From Candidatus Protoclostridium gallicola (GTDB taxonomy: Bacteria > Bacillota > Clostridia > Christensenellales > Pumilibacteraceae): a stretch of DNA of 64,000 bases. The position numbers were made by a program, and so were the translations under genes. Location of the stretch: positions 26,872-90,871 of the forward strand of contig CAJFLE010000004.1 in assembly GCA_904387375.1 (NCBI GenBank), in the 5' to 3' direction. Positions 37,126 through 45,587 of the stretch are shown piece by piece (the stretch's first letter is position 1; each line of letters opens with the position of its first letter). The notes beneath the pieces were generated by a model. That model searched no databases. It was not told where the DNA came from and saw nothing but the letters and a program-made list of their open reading frames with translations.

Positions 37126-37482
37126 ATGGAACGCGAAAGGAAAAACGCGATCAAGGATCTGTTTCTGGATAAGTTGCAGCTGTTCGACCTCTACGGCAGA
37201 AGCGGGAGAACGGCGCAGCTGCACGACAAGTTTCACAGATACAAGACGTTCATCGTACGCAATGCAGGCAACGGAATCGCCGAACAGGTGGAAGAGCTGT
37301 TTCTGCTGGCGTACGAAATCATCAGAGAGGAAACGGAAGTATACTTCGAGCACGGGTACAATCTCGGCATAATAACAGGCGTGGACGCGGTCAACGATCT
37401 GCGCAATCTGCTCGGCGACGACGACAAAAAGAAGCGCCGCGACGATTCCGGAGAACTCACTCCTTTTCGGCCGACACTGTAA
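37126..37482 (+). CDS. Hypothetical protein, divergent partner of the HTH regulator
   Basis: A 118-residue soluble, charged, helical protein (MERERKNAIKDLFLDKLQLFD; HDKFHRYKTFIVRNAG; AEQVEELFLLAYEIIREE). No motif suggests catalysis and no family is recognised. ATG 37126 follows ATAAGGGGAAAAATT. Its promoter contains the regulator's likely operator in the spacer, so expression should depend on the HTH protein at 36759. A long hairpin follows the stop. The tandem could be a small toxin-antitoxin or phage-derived unit, which cannot be shown here. Confidence 0.6.
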   Translation: MERERKNAIKDLFLDKLQLFDLYGRSGRTAQLHDKFHRYKTFIVRNAGNGIAEQVEELFLLAYEIIREETEVYFEHGYNLGIITGVDAVNDLRNLLGDDDKKKRRDDSGELTPFRPTL

Positions 37483-37518
37483 AAGGACCCGCACTGCAAA
37501 AGTGCGGGTCCGTGTCGG
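37471..37518. terminator. Terminator between the 37126 gene and htpG
   Basis: GGACCCGCACT / AGTGCGGGTCC (11 bp, 5-nt loop), extended by an outer CCGACAC / GTGTCGG pairing. The outer arm overlaps the last codons of the 37126 gene. Confidence 0.65.
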
Positions 37519-37529
37519 ATAATGTCGTA

Positions 37530-39401
37530 TTATGCGATGAATTCGTTGACGAGTTTGACGAACTCGGACGGGTTTTCGGGATGAATGCCGACGGTGAGCA
37601 TTGCCTCGGTGAAGAGCAGCACGCACAGGCGGCCGAACTTCTCCTTGTCCGAAGTCAGCAGGCTTTCCAGCCTGGCGAACATCGGGTGCGACGGGTTGAG
37701 CTCGAGCACGTACTGCGCGCGGATCTTCTCGTTGCCCGGCATTGCGGACAGCACCTTCGCCATTTCTATGGACAGCTCGCCCTTGGCGGACAGGCCGGAC
37801 GGATAGTCGCCGAGCATGCCCGACAGCCGCACTTCGGCGACGTTGGTGCCCAGCGCCTTTTTGACCTCTTCGAGCAGGTCCTTGGACGAATCGGTCTTTT
37901 CCTTGCTCGCCTGCTTCTCCTCTTCCGTTTCGATACCGAGATCCTCGCTCGACACGGATTTGAGTTTTTTGCCGTCGTAGTCGTTCATGAGCTTGACGAC
38001 GAACTCGTCAACGCTGTCGGTCATGAGCAGCACGGAGTAGCTTTTCGCCGTGACGGCGGTGACCTGCGGCAGGCTTTGCAGCGTGGCGAGGTCGGAACCG
38101 GCGGCGTAATATATATCGTTCTGCCCCTCCTTCATGCCGGTAACGTACTCTTTGAGAGTGACGAACCTGCCCGACGTGGAGTAGTAGACGAAGAGGTCTT
38201 TGAGCTGAGGGATCTTGGCGCCGAAGGACTCGTACGCTCCGAATTTGAGCGTCATGCCGAACTTGGAGAAGAATTTTTCGTACCCTTCCCTGTCCGACGT
38301 CTGCCACTTGGACAGCTCGGAAAGTATCTTCTTTTCCAGGCTCTTTGCGATTTCGCCGAGCTGGCGGTCGTGCTGGAGCATTTCGCGCGAAATATTGAGC
38401 GAGAGGTCTGCGGAATCGACGACGCCGCGCACGAAACCGAGATATTCGGGAAGCAGTTTCTCGCAGCTGTCCATGATGAGCACGCCGCTCGAATACAGCT
38501 GCAAGCCGCGCCGGTATGACTTGGTAAAGTAGTCGAAGGGCGGTTCGGAAGGAATGAAGAGCAGGCAGGAATAGTTGACCGCGCCCTCTATGGAAGCGGT
38601 GATCGTCTTCGCAGGCGCGCGGTAGTCGCCGAACTTGTCCTGATAGAACGCGTCGTACTCCTCCTGTTTGACCTCGCCCTTTCTGCGCTTCCAGATGGGC
38701 ACCATGGAGTTGAGCGTTTCGTCGGTCACCTCGATATCGCTGCCCTCGCCCTCCTTTTTGGGCACGGAGCGCTCCACGCGCATCTTTATGGGATAGCGGA
38801 TATAATCGGAATAGTGCTTGACGAGACGGCGCAGCGTATACTCTTCGAGATAGTCGGAGTATTTGACGTCGTCATCGTCGGCTTTGAGCTCGAGAATCAC
38901 CGTGGTGCCGCTTTCCGCGCGCTCGGCGTCCGAAATCTCGTAGCCGCTGACGCCTTTGCTCGTCCACTTGTGCGCTTCCGTTTCGCCGTATTTGCGGCTG
39001 ACGACGGTCACGCGGTCGGCGACCATGAAGCAGGAATAGAACCCGACGCCGAACTGGCCTATCAGCCCTTCGGTGTCGTCTGCGGGCTTGTCGTTGTTTT
39101 TCTTGAATTCCAGCGTGCCGCTCTTGGCTATCGTGCCGAGATTGCTTTCCAGCTCCGCCGCGCTCATGCCTATGCCGTTGTCTGATACGGTGAGCGTGCG
39201 CGCCGTCTTGTCCGCTTCGATACGGATCTCGAAATCGCGGGAAGCGGCGGAGTCCGTCAGCGATACGAAATGCAGCTTGTCGATCGCGTCGGACGCGTTG
39301 GATATAACTTCGCGGAGAAATATCTCCCTGTTTGTGTAAATGGAGTTGATCATGAGGTCGAGCAGACGTTTGCTCTCGGCCTTGAACTGTTTGAGCGCCA
39401 T
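37530..39401 (-). CDS. htpG: Hsp90 chaperone HtpG
   Basis: A 623-residue bacterial Hsp90. The N-terminal GHKL ATPase has LRELISNASDAIDKL-like sequence (REVISNASDAIDKL), DNGIGM and GQFGVGFYS. The middle domain shows SLNISREMLQHDRQL and the C-terminal dimerisation region runs to the end. Full family length. It is monocistronic, with a hairpin downstream. No CIRCE or other heat-shock operator could be seen upstream, unlike hsp20 at 40734. Confidence 0.97.
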   Translation of the reverse strand: MALKQFKAESKRLLDLMINSIYTNREIFLREVISNASDAIDKLHFVSLTDSAASRDFEIRIEADKTARTLTVSDNGIGMSAAELESNLGTIAKSGTLEFKKNNDKPADDTEGLIGQFGVGFYSCFMVADRVTVVSRKYGETEAHKWTSKGVSGYEISDAERAESGTTVILELKADDDDVKYSDYLEEYTLRRLVKHYSDYIRYPIKMRVERSVPKKEGEGSDIEVTDETLNSMVPIWKRRKGEVKQEEYDAFYQDKFGDYRAPAKTITASIEGAVNYSCLLFIPSEPPFDYFTKSYRRGLQLYSSGVLIMDSCEKLLPEYLGFVRGVVDSADLSLNISREMLQHDRQLGEIAKSLEKKILSELSKWQTSDREGYEKFFSKFGMTLKFGAYESFGAKIPQLKDLFVYYSTSGRFVTLKEYVTGMKEGQNDIYYAAGSDLATLQSLPQVTAVTAKSYSVLLMTDSVDEFVVKLMNDYDGKKLKSVSSEDLGIETEEEKQASKEKTDSSKDLLEEVKKALGTNVAEVRLSGMLGDYPSGLSAKGELSIEMAKVLSAMPGNEKIRAQYVLELNPSHPMFARLESLLTSDKEKFGRLCVLLFTEAMLTVGIHPENPSEFVKLVNEFIA

Positions 39402-39504
39402 AACAAAACCTCCTTGACTTGTTGTTTCCGGACTATTTTACTACTTCCGGCGGCGCTTGTCAACCGGGTCGGGACTATTTGGCAAATACCGCACGCCGAT
39501 AACA

Positions 39505-39533
39505 TTGACATCGGGCGGCGGATAAGGTATAAT
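39505..39533 (+). promoter_or_regulatory. Leaderless promoter of the 39542 gene
   Basis: TTGACA (39505-39510), 17 bp, TATAAT (39528-39533), eight bases, ATG 39542. The in-frame ATG at 39536 is too close to the -10 to be transcribed. Confidence 0.75.
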
Positions 39534-39541
39534 ATATGGAT

Positions 39542-40030
39542 ATGGACATCAGAAACGAATACTACGAAGAAATGGCCGAAAAAGTGGACGGCATCATGCG
39601 CAGGCTGACGGACGGATACCGCCGCGACGGCGGCTGTTTCCGCACCGCCGACGAGGCGAATCCGACGTTTTTCGGCACGCTCCTCGTCGATCCCGCGCAG
39701 CCGCAGCTCGCATATATGGAAACGCTTCCGACGCCCGTACCTGCGGAAAGGCGGAGCGAAATGATCTTCGCGCTCAACGCAGTGAACAGCTGCACGCTGT
39801 TCAACAAATTCTATCTCAAGGATTTCCCGACCGCGGACGGACGGCAGGAATTCGTGGTGGAAGAGAATTCGCTGTTCTGCCCCGGCGGCAGAGTGACCGA
39901 TACCGACGTATCATTCCTGCTCGCATCCGGCATGCAGGATCTCGCGATGTACTCCGCCGGGTTCAGAGGCATAGCGGAGGGCAGCGTGTCCGCCGCCGAT
40001 TTCGTTAATTCCGTCACGAGGGAGGACTGA
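39542..40030 (+). CDS. YbjN/secretion-chaperone-like protein A
   Basis: A 162-residue acidic soluble protein (MDIRNEYYEEMAEKVDGIMRRL). The pattern of short helices and strands with LAYMETLPTPVPAERRSEMIFALNAVNSCTLFNKF and EFVVEENSLF resembles YbjN or class I secretion-chaperone folds. The next gene is of similar size and appears to have the same fold, so the two may form a heterodimer. Assignment is by pattern only. ATG 39542 is preferred over 39536 because of the promoter spacing. Confidence 0.55.
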   Translation: MDIRNEYYEEMAEKVDGIMRRLTDGYRRDGGCFRTADEANPTFFGTLLVDPAQPQLAYMETLPTPVPAERRSEMIFALNAVNSCTLFNKFYLKDFPTADGRQEFVVEENSLFCPGGRVTDTDVSFLLASGMQDLAMYSAGFRGIAEGSVSAADFVNSVTRED

Positions 40031-40031
40031 A

Positions 40032-40496
40032 ATGAGCACGGTAATACTCGAAAAAGTGCTGCGCGACCGCGGAATAAAATACAAACAGCACCATCTCGGC
40101 GTTCTCGTCGCCGAAGCGGCGGAAAACGACGGTCTGCCCGCGGACATAATTTTCTCGGACATGATCAACGGACTGCTTCTCGTGTCGGCGAATCTGCCTT
40201 TCGAGATAAACCCGGCGCGCACCGAAGTCATGACGGCCGCAGCCTGCACGCTGAACGCGGCGTCCGAATTCGGCTGCTTCTATATCTCGCCCGGACGGCA
40301 GATCATGGAGTTCCGCGGTTACACCCCCTGCCGCGCCGACTGCGGCGACGACGTGCGCGAGCAGGCCGCCGAGTATCTCGTCGGAAAAACGCTGGGCGCG
40401 CTGTCCGCAGTGACCGAACTGCTGCGCGGGCTGTGCGACGGCGAGTACGGCATAGCCGCCTTCGACCGCGCCGTGCGCAATCTCTCCCGCGCCTGA
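40032..40496 (+). CDS. YbjN-like protein B, partner of 39542 product
   Basis: A 154-residue protein starting one base after the previous stop, with GGGAGGACTGAA before the ATG. The sequence MSTVILEKVLRDRGIKYKQHH, the strands LLLVSANLPFEINPARTEVMTAAACTLNAASEFGCFYISPG and FRGYTPCRAD fit the same mixed alpha/beta chaperone-like fold. Five cysteines are present. No function is known. A terminator follows at 40511-40549. Confidence 0.55.
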   Translation: MSTVILEKVLRDRGIKYKQHHLGVLVAEAAENDGLPADIIFSDMINGLLLVSANLPFEINPARTEVMTAAACTLNAASEFGCFYISPGRQIMEFRGYTPCRADCGDDVREQAAEYLVGKTLGALSAVTELLRGLCDGEYGIAAFDRAVRNLSRA

Positions 40497-40510
40497 CCCG
40501 AAACGATTTT

Positions 40511-40549
40511 TCCCGCGCTCCGCAAAACGGATCCGCGGGTCTTTTTTAT
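40511..40549 (+). terminator. Intrinsic terminator
   Basis: CCCGCG-ct-CCG-caaaa-CGG-atc-CGCGGG stem followed by TCTTTTTT. Confidence 0.7.
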
Positions 40550-40618
40550 CCGCAGTAAGGCGAAATTTGTCGAATTATATCGAATATTATAAAAAATATT
40601 GTAAAAATTTTTGAAAAA

Positions 40619-40661
40619 TTAGCACTCTCCGCTTGACACTGCTAATTTTTGGTGCTATAAT
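40619..40661 (+). promoter_or_regulatory. CIRCE-like operator and promoter of hsp20
   Basis: TTAGCACTC-N9-CACTGCTAA (40619-40645) matches the HrcA CIRCE element (TTAGCACTC-N9-GAGTGCTAA) with a perfect left half, two changes in the right half and the exact spacer. It overlaps TTGACA (40633-40638), which is 17 bp from TATAAT (40656-40661). The leader also has a CGTTAT-ata-ATAACG hairpin just before the Shine-Dalgarno. Confidence 0.75.
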
Positions 40662-40733
40662 ACGCTTGAAAATCGAGGTGAAAGAGTAATTCCGATACCC
40701 CGTTATATAATAACGTATGGAGGTAGAATAATT

Positions 40734-41189
40734 ATGAAACACAACGAAAGACGCGACATCGTCGCAGCAAACAACAAAGGATTCGGTCTGTTCGACCCCT
40801 TCTTCGAAGATTTCTTCGATATGCCCTCGGTATGGGACAGGAGAATGAATAAGGCGGGCAGCCTTATGAAAACGGATATAAAGGAAACCGCAGACAGCTA
40901 TGTGCTCGACATCGATATGCCCGGCATCGACAAAAAGGATATCGGCATCGAACTGCGCGACGGTTATCTGACCGTTTCGGCAAAGAAAGAAGAGAGCAGC
41001 GAGGAGAAAGGCGAACACCATTATCTCCGCCGCGAGAGAAGCTACGGCGCCTGCAGCAGAAGTTTCTATGTCGGCGAGATCGAGGACAAGGACGTGGACG
41101 CCAAGCTGGAAAACGGCATTCTGACCATAACCGTGCCCAAGAAGGACAAACCCGAAGACAACGGCGCGAAGAGAATAGACATCAGATAA
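40734..41189 (+). CDS. hsp20: Small heat-shock protein Hsp20
   Basis: A 151-residue alpha-crystallin-type holdase chaperone that keeps unfolding proteins soluble. The core runs from about residue 42: METADSYVLDIDMPGIDKKD-like start (here ETADSYVLDIDMPGIDKKD), GYLTVSAKKEE, RRERSYGACSRSFYV and the AKLENGILTITVPKK motif near the end. ATG 40734 follows TATGGAGGTAGAATAATT. A CIRCE-like operator overlaps its promoter, so HrcA control is expected; hrcA is not in the window. Confidence 0.95.
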   Translation: MKHNERRDIVAANNKGFGLFDPFFEDFFDMPSVWDRRMNKAGSLMKTDIKETADSYVLDIDMPGIDKKDIGIELRDGYLTVSAKKEESSEEKGEHHYLRRERSYGACSRSFYVGEIEDKDVDAKLENGILTITVPKKDKPEDNGAKRIDIR

Positions 41190-41215
41190 TCGCTTCGCGC
41201 ATGACATGTAAAGCG

Positions 41216-41251
41216 AAAGGCTCCGGAAACGGCTGTTTCCGGAGCCTTTTT
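41216..41251. terminator. Bidirectional terminator
   Basis: AAAGGCTCCGGAAAC / GTTTCCGGAGCCTTT with a GGCT loop and T-run, between hsp20 and the convergent dusB. Confidence 0.9.
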
Positions 41252-41265
41252 GCGTTGCGGCGGAT

Positions 41266-42168
41266 TTATTCTTTTACCTGCCGCATTATTTCCACGAGCT
41301 CGTCTTTGTCCTTGCAGACCATCGCGGCGTTTCTTATCCTCTTGATGTCGGGAATGCCTTTCAGATAGAAAGGAATGAAGCCGCGCAGCACCGTCGTGAC
41401 GTAGCGGTCGCCGAAGTATTCCACGCCGTACTCAAGATGGCGCATGAACACTTCGAAGCGGGTCAGGCGGCGCTCGCCCGAGAATATCTGCGGGTTTTCC
41501 ACCGCCCCCCTGCCTACCGCGACGCCGTATACGCCGTCCAGCCTCTCTCCGAGGTTTTCGGCGCGCACGTCACCGTTGCCGAGCACGGGCACGGATACCG
41601 CCGCCGCGATCCTGCGTATCTCGTCCCAGTCCGCTTCGCCGGAATAAAGCTGCTCGCGCGTGCGGCCGTGCACGGTGATGAGATCGGCGCCCGCCTGCTC
41701 CATGGCTTTGGCGAAGTCCACGGCGTGCGAGGTATCGGTTATGCCCAGGCGCATTTTAACCGTCACCGGCTTGTCCCCTTTTTTGAGCGCGCGCACTATC
41801 GCGGCGGCGCGTTCGGGATCGCCGAGCAGAGCGCTGCCCTCGCCGTGGCCGAATACTTTTCGCACGGGGCAGCCCATATTCACGTCTATTATGTCGAACG
41901 CCGCCACCTCGCGGTGGGACAGCGCGCGGCCGAACTGCTCAGGCTCGCGGCCGAAAAGCTGCACGCAGCTCGGTTTCTCGTTGGGCGCGATGCGCATTAG
42001 CGCCGTCGTCTTGACGCTGCGGTAGTTCAGCCCGGCGACGGATACCATTTCGGTCACGGTCAGATCCGCGCCGAAATCGCGGCACAGCCTGCGGAAGGCT
42101 ATGTCGCTGTATCCGGCCAGCGGCGCGAGCGTCACGCACCCTTTCGGGAGCAGGTCGCGTATATTCAA
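41266..42168 (-). CDS. dus: tRNA-dihydrouridine synthase
   Basis: A 300-residue FMN enzyme reducing uridines in the tRNA D-loop. It has LAPLAGYSDIAFRRLCRDFGA (APM/L-type start), the catalytic Cys in NMGCPVRKVF, KMRLG, the FMN/phosphate region HGRTREQLYSG and VLGNGDV, and MVGRGAxxNP-like VAVGRGAVENPQIF. DusB is the usual form in Firmicutes. It starts at a TTG that overlaps the mazG stop (TTGA), so it is coupled to mazG and copA. Confidence 0.92.
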   Translation of the reverse strand: MNIRDLLPKGCVTLAPLAGYSDIAFRRLCRDFGADLTVTEMVSVAGLNYRSVKTTALMRIAPNEKPSCVQLFGREPEQFGRALSHREVAAFDIIDVNMGCPVRKVFGHGEGSALLGDPERAAAIVRALKKGDKPVTVKMRLGITDTSHAVDFAKAMEQAGADLITVHGRTREQLYSGEADWDEIRRIAAAVSVPVLGNGDVRAENLGERLDGVYGVAVGRGAVENPQIFSGERRLTRFEVFMRHLEYGVEYFGDRYVTTVLRGFIPFYLKGIPDIKRIRNAAMVCKDKDELVEIMRQVKE

Positions 42169-42977
42169 CTCTTGTCCGCCTTTGCGGTAAACGATTCGGC
42201 GAGGGCGCGCACGGCGCGTTTGAGCTCGACCTCGGCGTCCACTCCGCCCGCAACGCAGCCGCGCACTACGGCGAGAAGGTCGTCCGCCGTGGCAGGCTCG
42301 GCGCTCTCCATGCCCGCTTTGACGAGTTTCTTTATCACCTTCTGCGCGTAAAGCAGCGCGGGGAAAGAGACGGGAATGCGCGCAAGCTGCTCTTCCAGGC
42401 TGCTCGCGTGCTTTTCGACGGCCTTCGCCGCCTCCCAGTGCCGGAGCGCGTCGGCGGGGTCAGTCGCTTTGTCCGCGCCGAATATGTGCGTATGCCGTGT
42501 GACGAGCTTGCGCACGAGCGCGTCCACGACGTCGAGCCGGGTAAACTCGCCGCCTCGTTCCGCCATATCCGCGTGGAAAACCGCCTGCAGCAGCAGGTCG
42601 CCCGTCTCCTCGCGTATGTTCTCGGTGTCGCGGTTGTCGATCGCCTCGCACAGCTCGTACGCCTCTTCCACGGCGTTGATGCGTATGCTCTCGTGCGTCT
42701 GCGCCCTGTCCCAGGGGCAGCCGCCCTCGGCTGTCAGCCGCTTCATGACGTGCACGAGATCGCCGTCTGAGTAGCGGGTCTTGAACAGGCTGTCGTTGCC
42801 GGGTACGAACACGTCGCTCCCCGTTATTTCGGGAGCCTCATCGCCGTACAGGTCGCGCAGCTTGCGTTTCACCTGCCCGGCGTTTTCTTCTGTTATGTCG
42901 GTGACGCGCAGGTCGAGCCGCGTGTCCACAACCGCGTCCGCGAAGTCGCGGGCGGTTATAGTAAGCAGTCCTTTCAT
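42165..42977 (-). CDS. mazG: MazG nucleotide pyrophosphohydrolase with methylase-domain remnant
   Basis: A 270-residue protein. The MazG part begins HVMKRLTAEGGCPWDRAQTH and holds the metal-binding pattern EEAYELCEAID...EETGDLLLQAVFHAD; it hydrolyses NTPs to NMP and PPi, cleaning nucleotide pools. The first 70 residues (TITARDFADAVVDTRLDLRVTDI, then VKRKLRDLYGDEAPEI) resemble the end of the tetrapyrrole-methylase domain found before MazG in Bacillus YabN. They suggest a shortened fusion. The ATG overlaps the copA stop (ATGA) and the end overlaps dusB. Confidence 0.9.
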   Translation of the reverse strand: MKGLLTITARDFADAVVDTRLDLRVTDITEENAGQVKRKLRDLYGDEAPEITGSDVFVPGNDSLFKTRYSDGDLVHVMKRLTAEGGCPWDRAQTHESIRINAVEEAYELCEAIDNRDTENIREETGDLLLQAVFHADMAERGGEFTRLDVVDALVRKLVTRHTHIFGADKATDPADALRHWEAAKAVEKHASSLEEQLARIPVSFPALLYAQKVIKKLVKAGMESAEPATADDLLAVVRGCVAGGVDAEVELKRAVRALAESFTAKADKS

Positions 42978-45571
42978 AAAACGGTCGCCGTATATCCCGA
43001 GTCCGCCACCGCTCTGACCACGGCCTCGTCGCTCGCGTCGCCGCTCACTTTGGCTATGCCCTTTTCGAGGTCGACCTCGGCTTTAAGTCCCAGCGCTTCG
43101 AGCGCCTTTTTCACATGCATGACGCAGTGGTTGCACATCATGCCGTCGATTTTGAAAATTCTCATATCGTTCTCCTTTGCCTCCGGACCGGCAGAGCCGG
43201 TTTCCGCGAGGTTGCATAAGTTTACATCAGAGGTTGCAAAAGTTTCCTTTGCGGGTTGCGAAAGTTTACATAAGTTTCCGTTTTCGGTTGCATAAGTTTC
43301 CATTGCGGAAATATCGCACTTATCTCCGCACTCGCCTATCGGTTCGGTCGGGGAAACGGCGGAGGCGAGTTTTTTGGAACCTCCGTACAGGCGCAGCGAG
43401 TTGAGCACCACGCACACCGACGACAGGCTCATCGCCGCCGCGCCGATCATGGGCGTGATCGTGAACCCGAGCGCGGCGAACGCGCCGCCCGCCACGGGTA
43501 TGCATATGAGGTTGTATATGAACGCCCAGAACAGGTTCTCCTTGATGATGCGCATGACGCGCCGCGACAGCCGCACGCCGAATTCCACTTTTCCCACGTT
43601 GCCGCTCGTGAGCACGAAGTCAGCGGCGTCGAGAGCTATGTCGGTGCCGCCGCCCATCGCGAAGCCCACGTCGGCGGCAGCGAGCGCCGGAGCGTCGTTG
43701 ATGCCGTCGCCCACGAACGCGACGCGCTCCCCGCGCGTCTGCAAACGCTTTATGAAGTCGGATTTGTCCTCGGGTTTGAGCGAGTACGCCACCTCGTCTA
43801 TGCCCAGCGTGCGCCGCACGTATTCGGCCGCGCCGCGTCCGTCGCCAGTCAGCATGACCGTCTTTATGCCCATGCGTTTCAGACCCGCTATGGCGCGCGC
43901 GGATTCCGCCCTGATCTTGTCGGTTATGCCGAACGCGAGCACGGCTCTGCCGCCCGTTTCCGCGACGATGACGCTGCCGCCCTCGCCGTGTACTTCGCGA
44001 ACGAAACCGTCGTACGCCGCAAGGTCGACGCCCCGCTTCTCCATGAGCGACAGCGAGCCGACGACGTATTCCCTGCCGCCGCTCTCGCCGGATATGCCGC
44101 CGTAGAACTGCGCGAAGCCGTCCGCCTCAGCCGCGGCCACGCCGCGGTCGTCACAGTAGCGCGCCACCGCCAGCGACAGCGGGTGCGAACTGAGTTTTTC
44201 CACGCCCGCCACCGCGGCGAGATGAGCCTCGTCGCCAGCGAAGTGCGCCACGCGCGGACTGCCCTCGGTGACCGTACCCGTCTTGTCGAAGGCCACGGCG
44301 GTTATGCCGCCCGCATGTTCGAGCGCGGCGGCGGACTTGACGAGTATGCCTTCCTTGGCCGCTCTGCCCACGCCCACGGTTATGGCGACGGGCGTGGCAA
44401 GCCCCAGCGCGCACGGGCAGGAAATGACGAGCACGCTCGCCGCGTACACGACGGCGTCGCCCGGTCCGCTGCCCGGAACGAACAGCCAGACGAGAAACAC
44501 TATGAGCGCGATGCCCATGACCACAGGCACGAAAATGCCGCTTATTTTATCCGCGAGGCGGCCGACGGGAGCCTTGGACGCGGACGCGTTTTCCACCGCT
44601 GTTATTATGCGCGACAGCGTGGTATCCTCGCCCACGCGCTCGGCGCGCACGCGCAGATATCCGCTTTCGAGCATACACGAGCCGATGACCTCGCCGCCCG
44701 TTTCCACATCGCGCGGGATGCTCTCGCCCGTTATGGCGGCCTCGTTGACCGAGCCTTCGCCGCCGATGACCGTGCCGTCGGCGGAGATGCTCTCGCCCGC
44801 CTTGACGATGAACACGTCGCCTGCTTTCAGATCGGCGAGCGGGATTATCTTTTCCTCGCCGTTCTCTTCTATTCTCGCGCGCGAGGGGCGCAGGCCTATC
44901 AGCCCGTCGATCGCCGACGTCGTGCGCTTTTTGGACAGCGATTCGAGGAACTTGCCCACGGTCACGAGCGCGAGTATCATTGCGGACGAATCGAAGTACA
45001 TGAAGCGGTGAGCCGCCTCGATACCCGCCTCGTCCGACGCGGTCAGCGTCATTATCATGCCGGCGAGCCCGACGCCGAACGACGCCGCAGATCCGAGCGA
45101 CACCAGCGTGTCCATGTTCATGGACAGGTGGCGCAGCCCTTTGGCCGCGGAGATAAAGAAGCGGCGGTTGACCCACCACACCGCGAGCGTGAGCGCGCAT
45201 TGCAGGCACACGTTGATCTTTCCGCCTATGAGGCCGGAGGGCACGGGCAGTCCTATCATGCCGCCCATGGCCAAATACATTATGGGCACGAGCAGCACCA
45301 CGCTGATTATCAGGCGGCGCAGCAGGCGCGCGGCCTCTGCGGCATGCGCGGCTCCGACCGAATGCGCCTCCGTCTTTTCGGCGGCGCCGTATCCTATTCC
45401 CCTGACCGCGGCTATGACGGCCTCGGGCGCGGCGTCGCCCTCGACGGTGAGCGACGCGGCGAGGAGAGAAACGGACGCTTTGGTCACGCCCGGCACTCTG
45501 GAAGCCGCCCGCTCCACCGCCGCCGAACACGCGGCGCACGTCATACCCGTTATATCGTATATCTTTTTCAA
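42974..45571 (-). CDS. copA: Cu+-exporting P1B ATPase with C-terminal CopZ-like domain
   Basis: An 865-residue heavy-metal ATPase. An N-terminal HMA domain has GMTCAAC (Cys12, Cys15). The core has TGES, the intramembrane SCPCALGLATP ion site, FDKTGTVTEG, and GDGINDAPALAAADVG; the NxxAY-type helix reads NLICIPVAGG followed by MxxSS-like MSLSSVCVVLNSLRL, as in Cu+ pumps. A Cys-rich linker of about 60 residues made of DNA repeats leads to a second HMA (GMMCNHC, Cys813 and Cys816) at the C-terminus. Fusion of a CopZ-like domain at this end is unusual. Start is TTG 45571 after AGGAGGCAGGCA. It is first of copA-mazG-dusB. Confidence 0.93.
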   Translation of the reverse strand: MKKIYDITGMTCAACSAAVERAASRVPGVTKASVSLLAASLTVEGDAAPEAVIAAVRGIGYGAAEKTEAHSVGAAHAAEAARLLRRLIISVVLLVPIMYLAMGGMIGLPVPSGLIGGKINVCLQCALTLAVWWVNRRFFISAAKGLRHLSMNMDTLVSLGSAASFGVGLAGMIMTLTASDEAGIEAAHRFMYFDSSAMILALVTVGKFLESLSKKRTTSAIDGLIGLRPSRARIEENGEEKIIPLADLKAGDVFIVKAGESISADGTVIGGEGSVNEAAITGESIPRDVETGGEVIGSCMLESGYLRVRAERVGEDTTLSRIITAVENASASKAPVGRLADKISGIFVPVVMGIALIVFLVWLFVPGSGPGDAVVYAASVLVISCPCALGLATPVAITVGVGRAAKEGILVKSAAALEHAGGITAVAFDKTGTVTEGSPRVAHFAGDEAHLAAVAGVEKLSSHPLSLAVARYCDDRGVAAAEADGFAQFYGGISGESGGREYVVGSLSLMEKRGVDLAAYDGFVREVHGEGGSVIVAETGGRAVLAFGITDKIRAESARAIAGLKRMGIKTVMLTGDGRGAAEYVRRTLGIDEVAYSLKPEDKSDFIKRLQTRGERVAFVGDGINDAPALAAADVGFAMGGGTDIALDAADFVLTSGNVGKVEFGVRLSRRVMRIIKENLFWAFIYNLICIPVAGGAFAALGFTITPMIGAAAMSLSSVCVVLNSLRLYGGSKKLASAVSPTEPIGECGDKCDISAMETYATENGNLCKLSQPAKETFATSDVNLCNLAETGSAGPEAKENDMRIFKIDGMMCNHCVMHVKKALEALGLKAEVDLEKGIAKVSGDASDEAVVRAVADSGYTATVL
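43205..43308 (-). repeat. Interspersed 16-bp repeats inside copA
   Basis: Four or five imperfect copies of GGAAACTTATGCAACC (variants GTAAACTT, TTTGCAACC, TTCGCAACC) occur in about 100 bp. They encode ETYAT, ETFAT, GNLCKL and VNLCNL, so copies are read in different frames. The repetition is therefore at DNA level. Confidence 0.7.
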
Positions 45572-45587
45572 TGCCTGCCTCCTGTTT

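Noticed and set aside
43205..43308. CRISPR array in copA
   Set aside because: Repeats are 16 bp and imperfect, irregularly spaced by only a few bases, and lie inside an intact coding frame.
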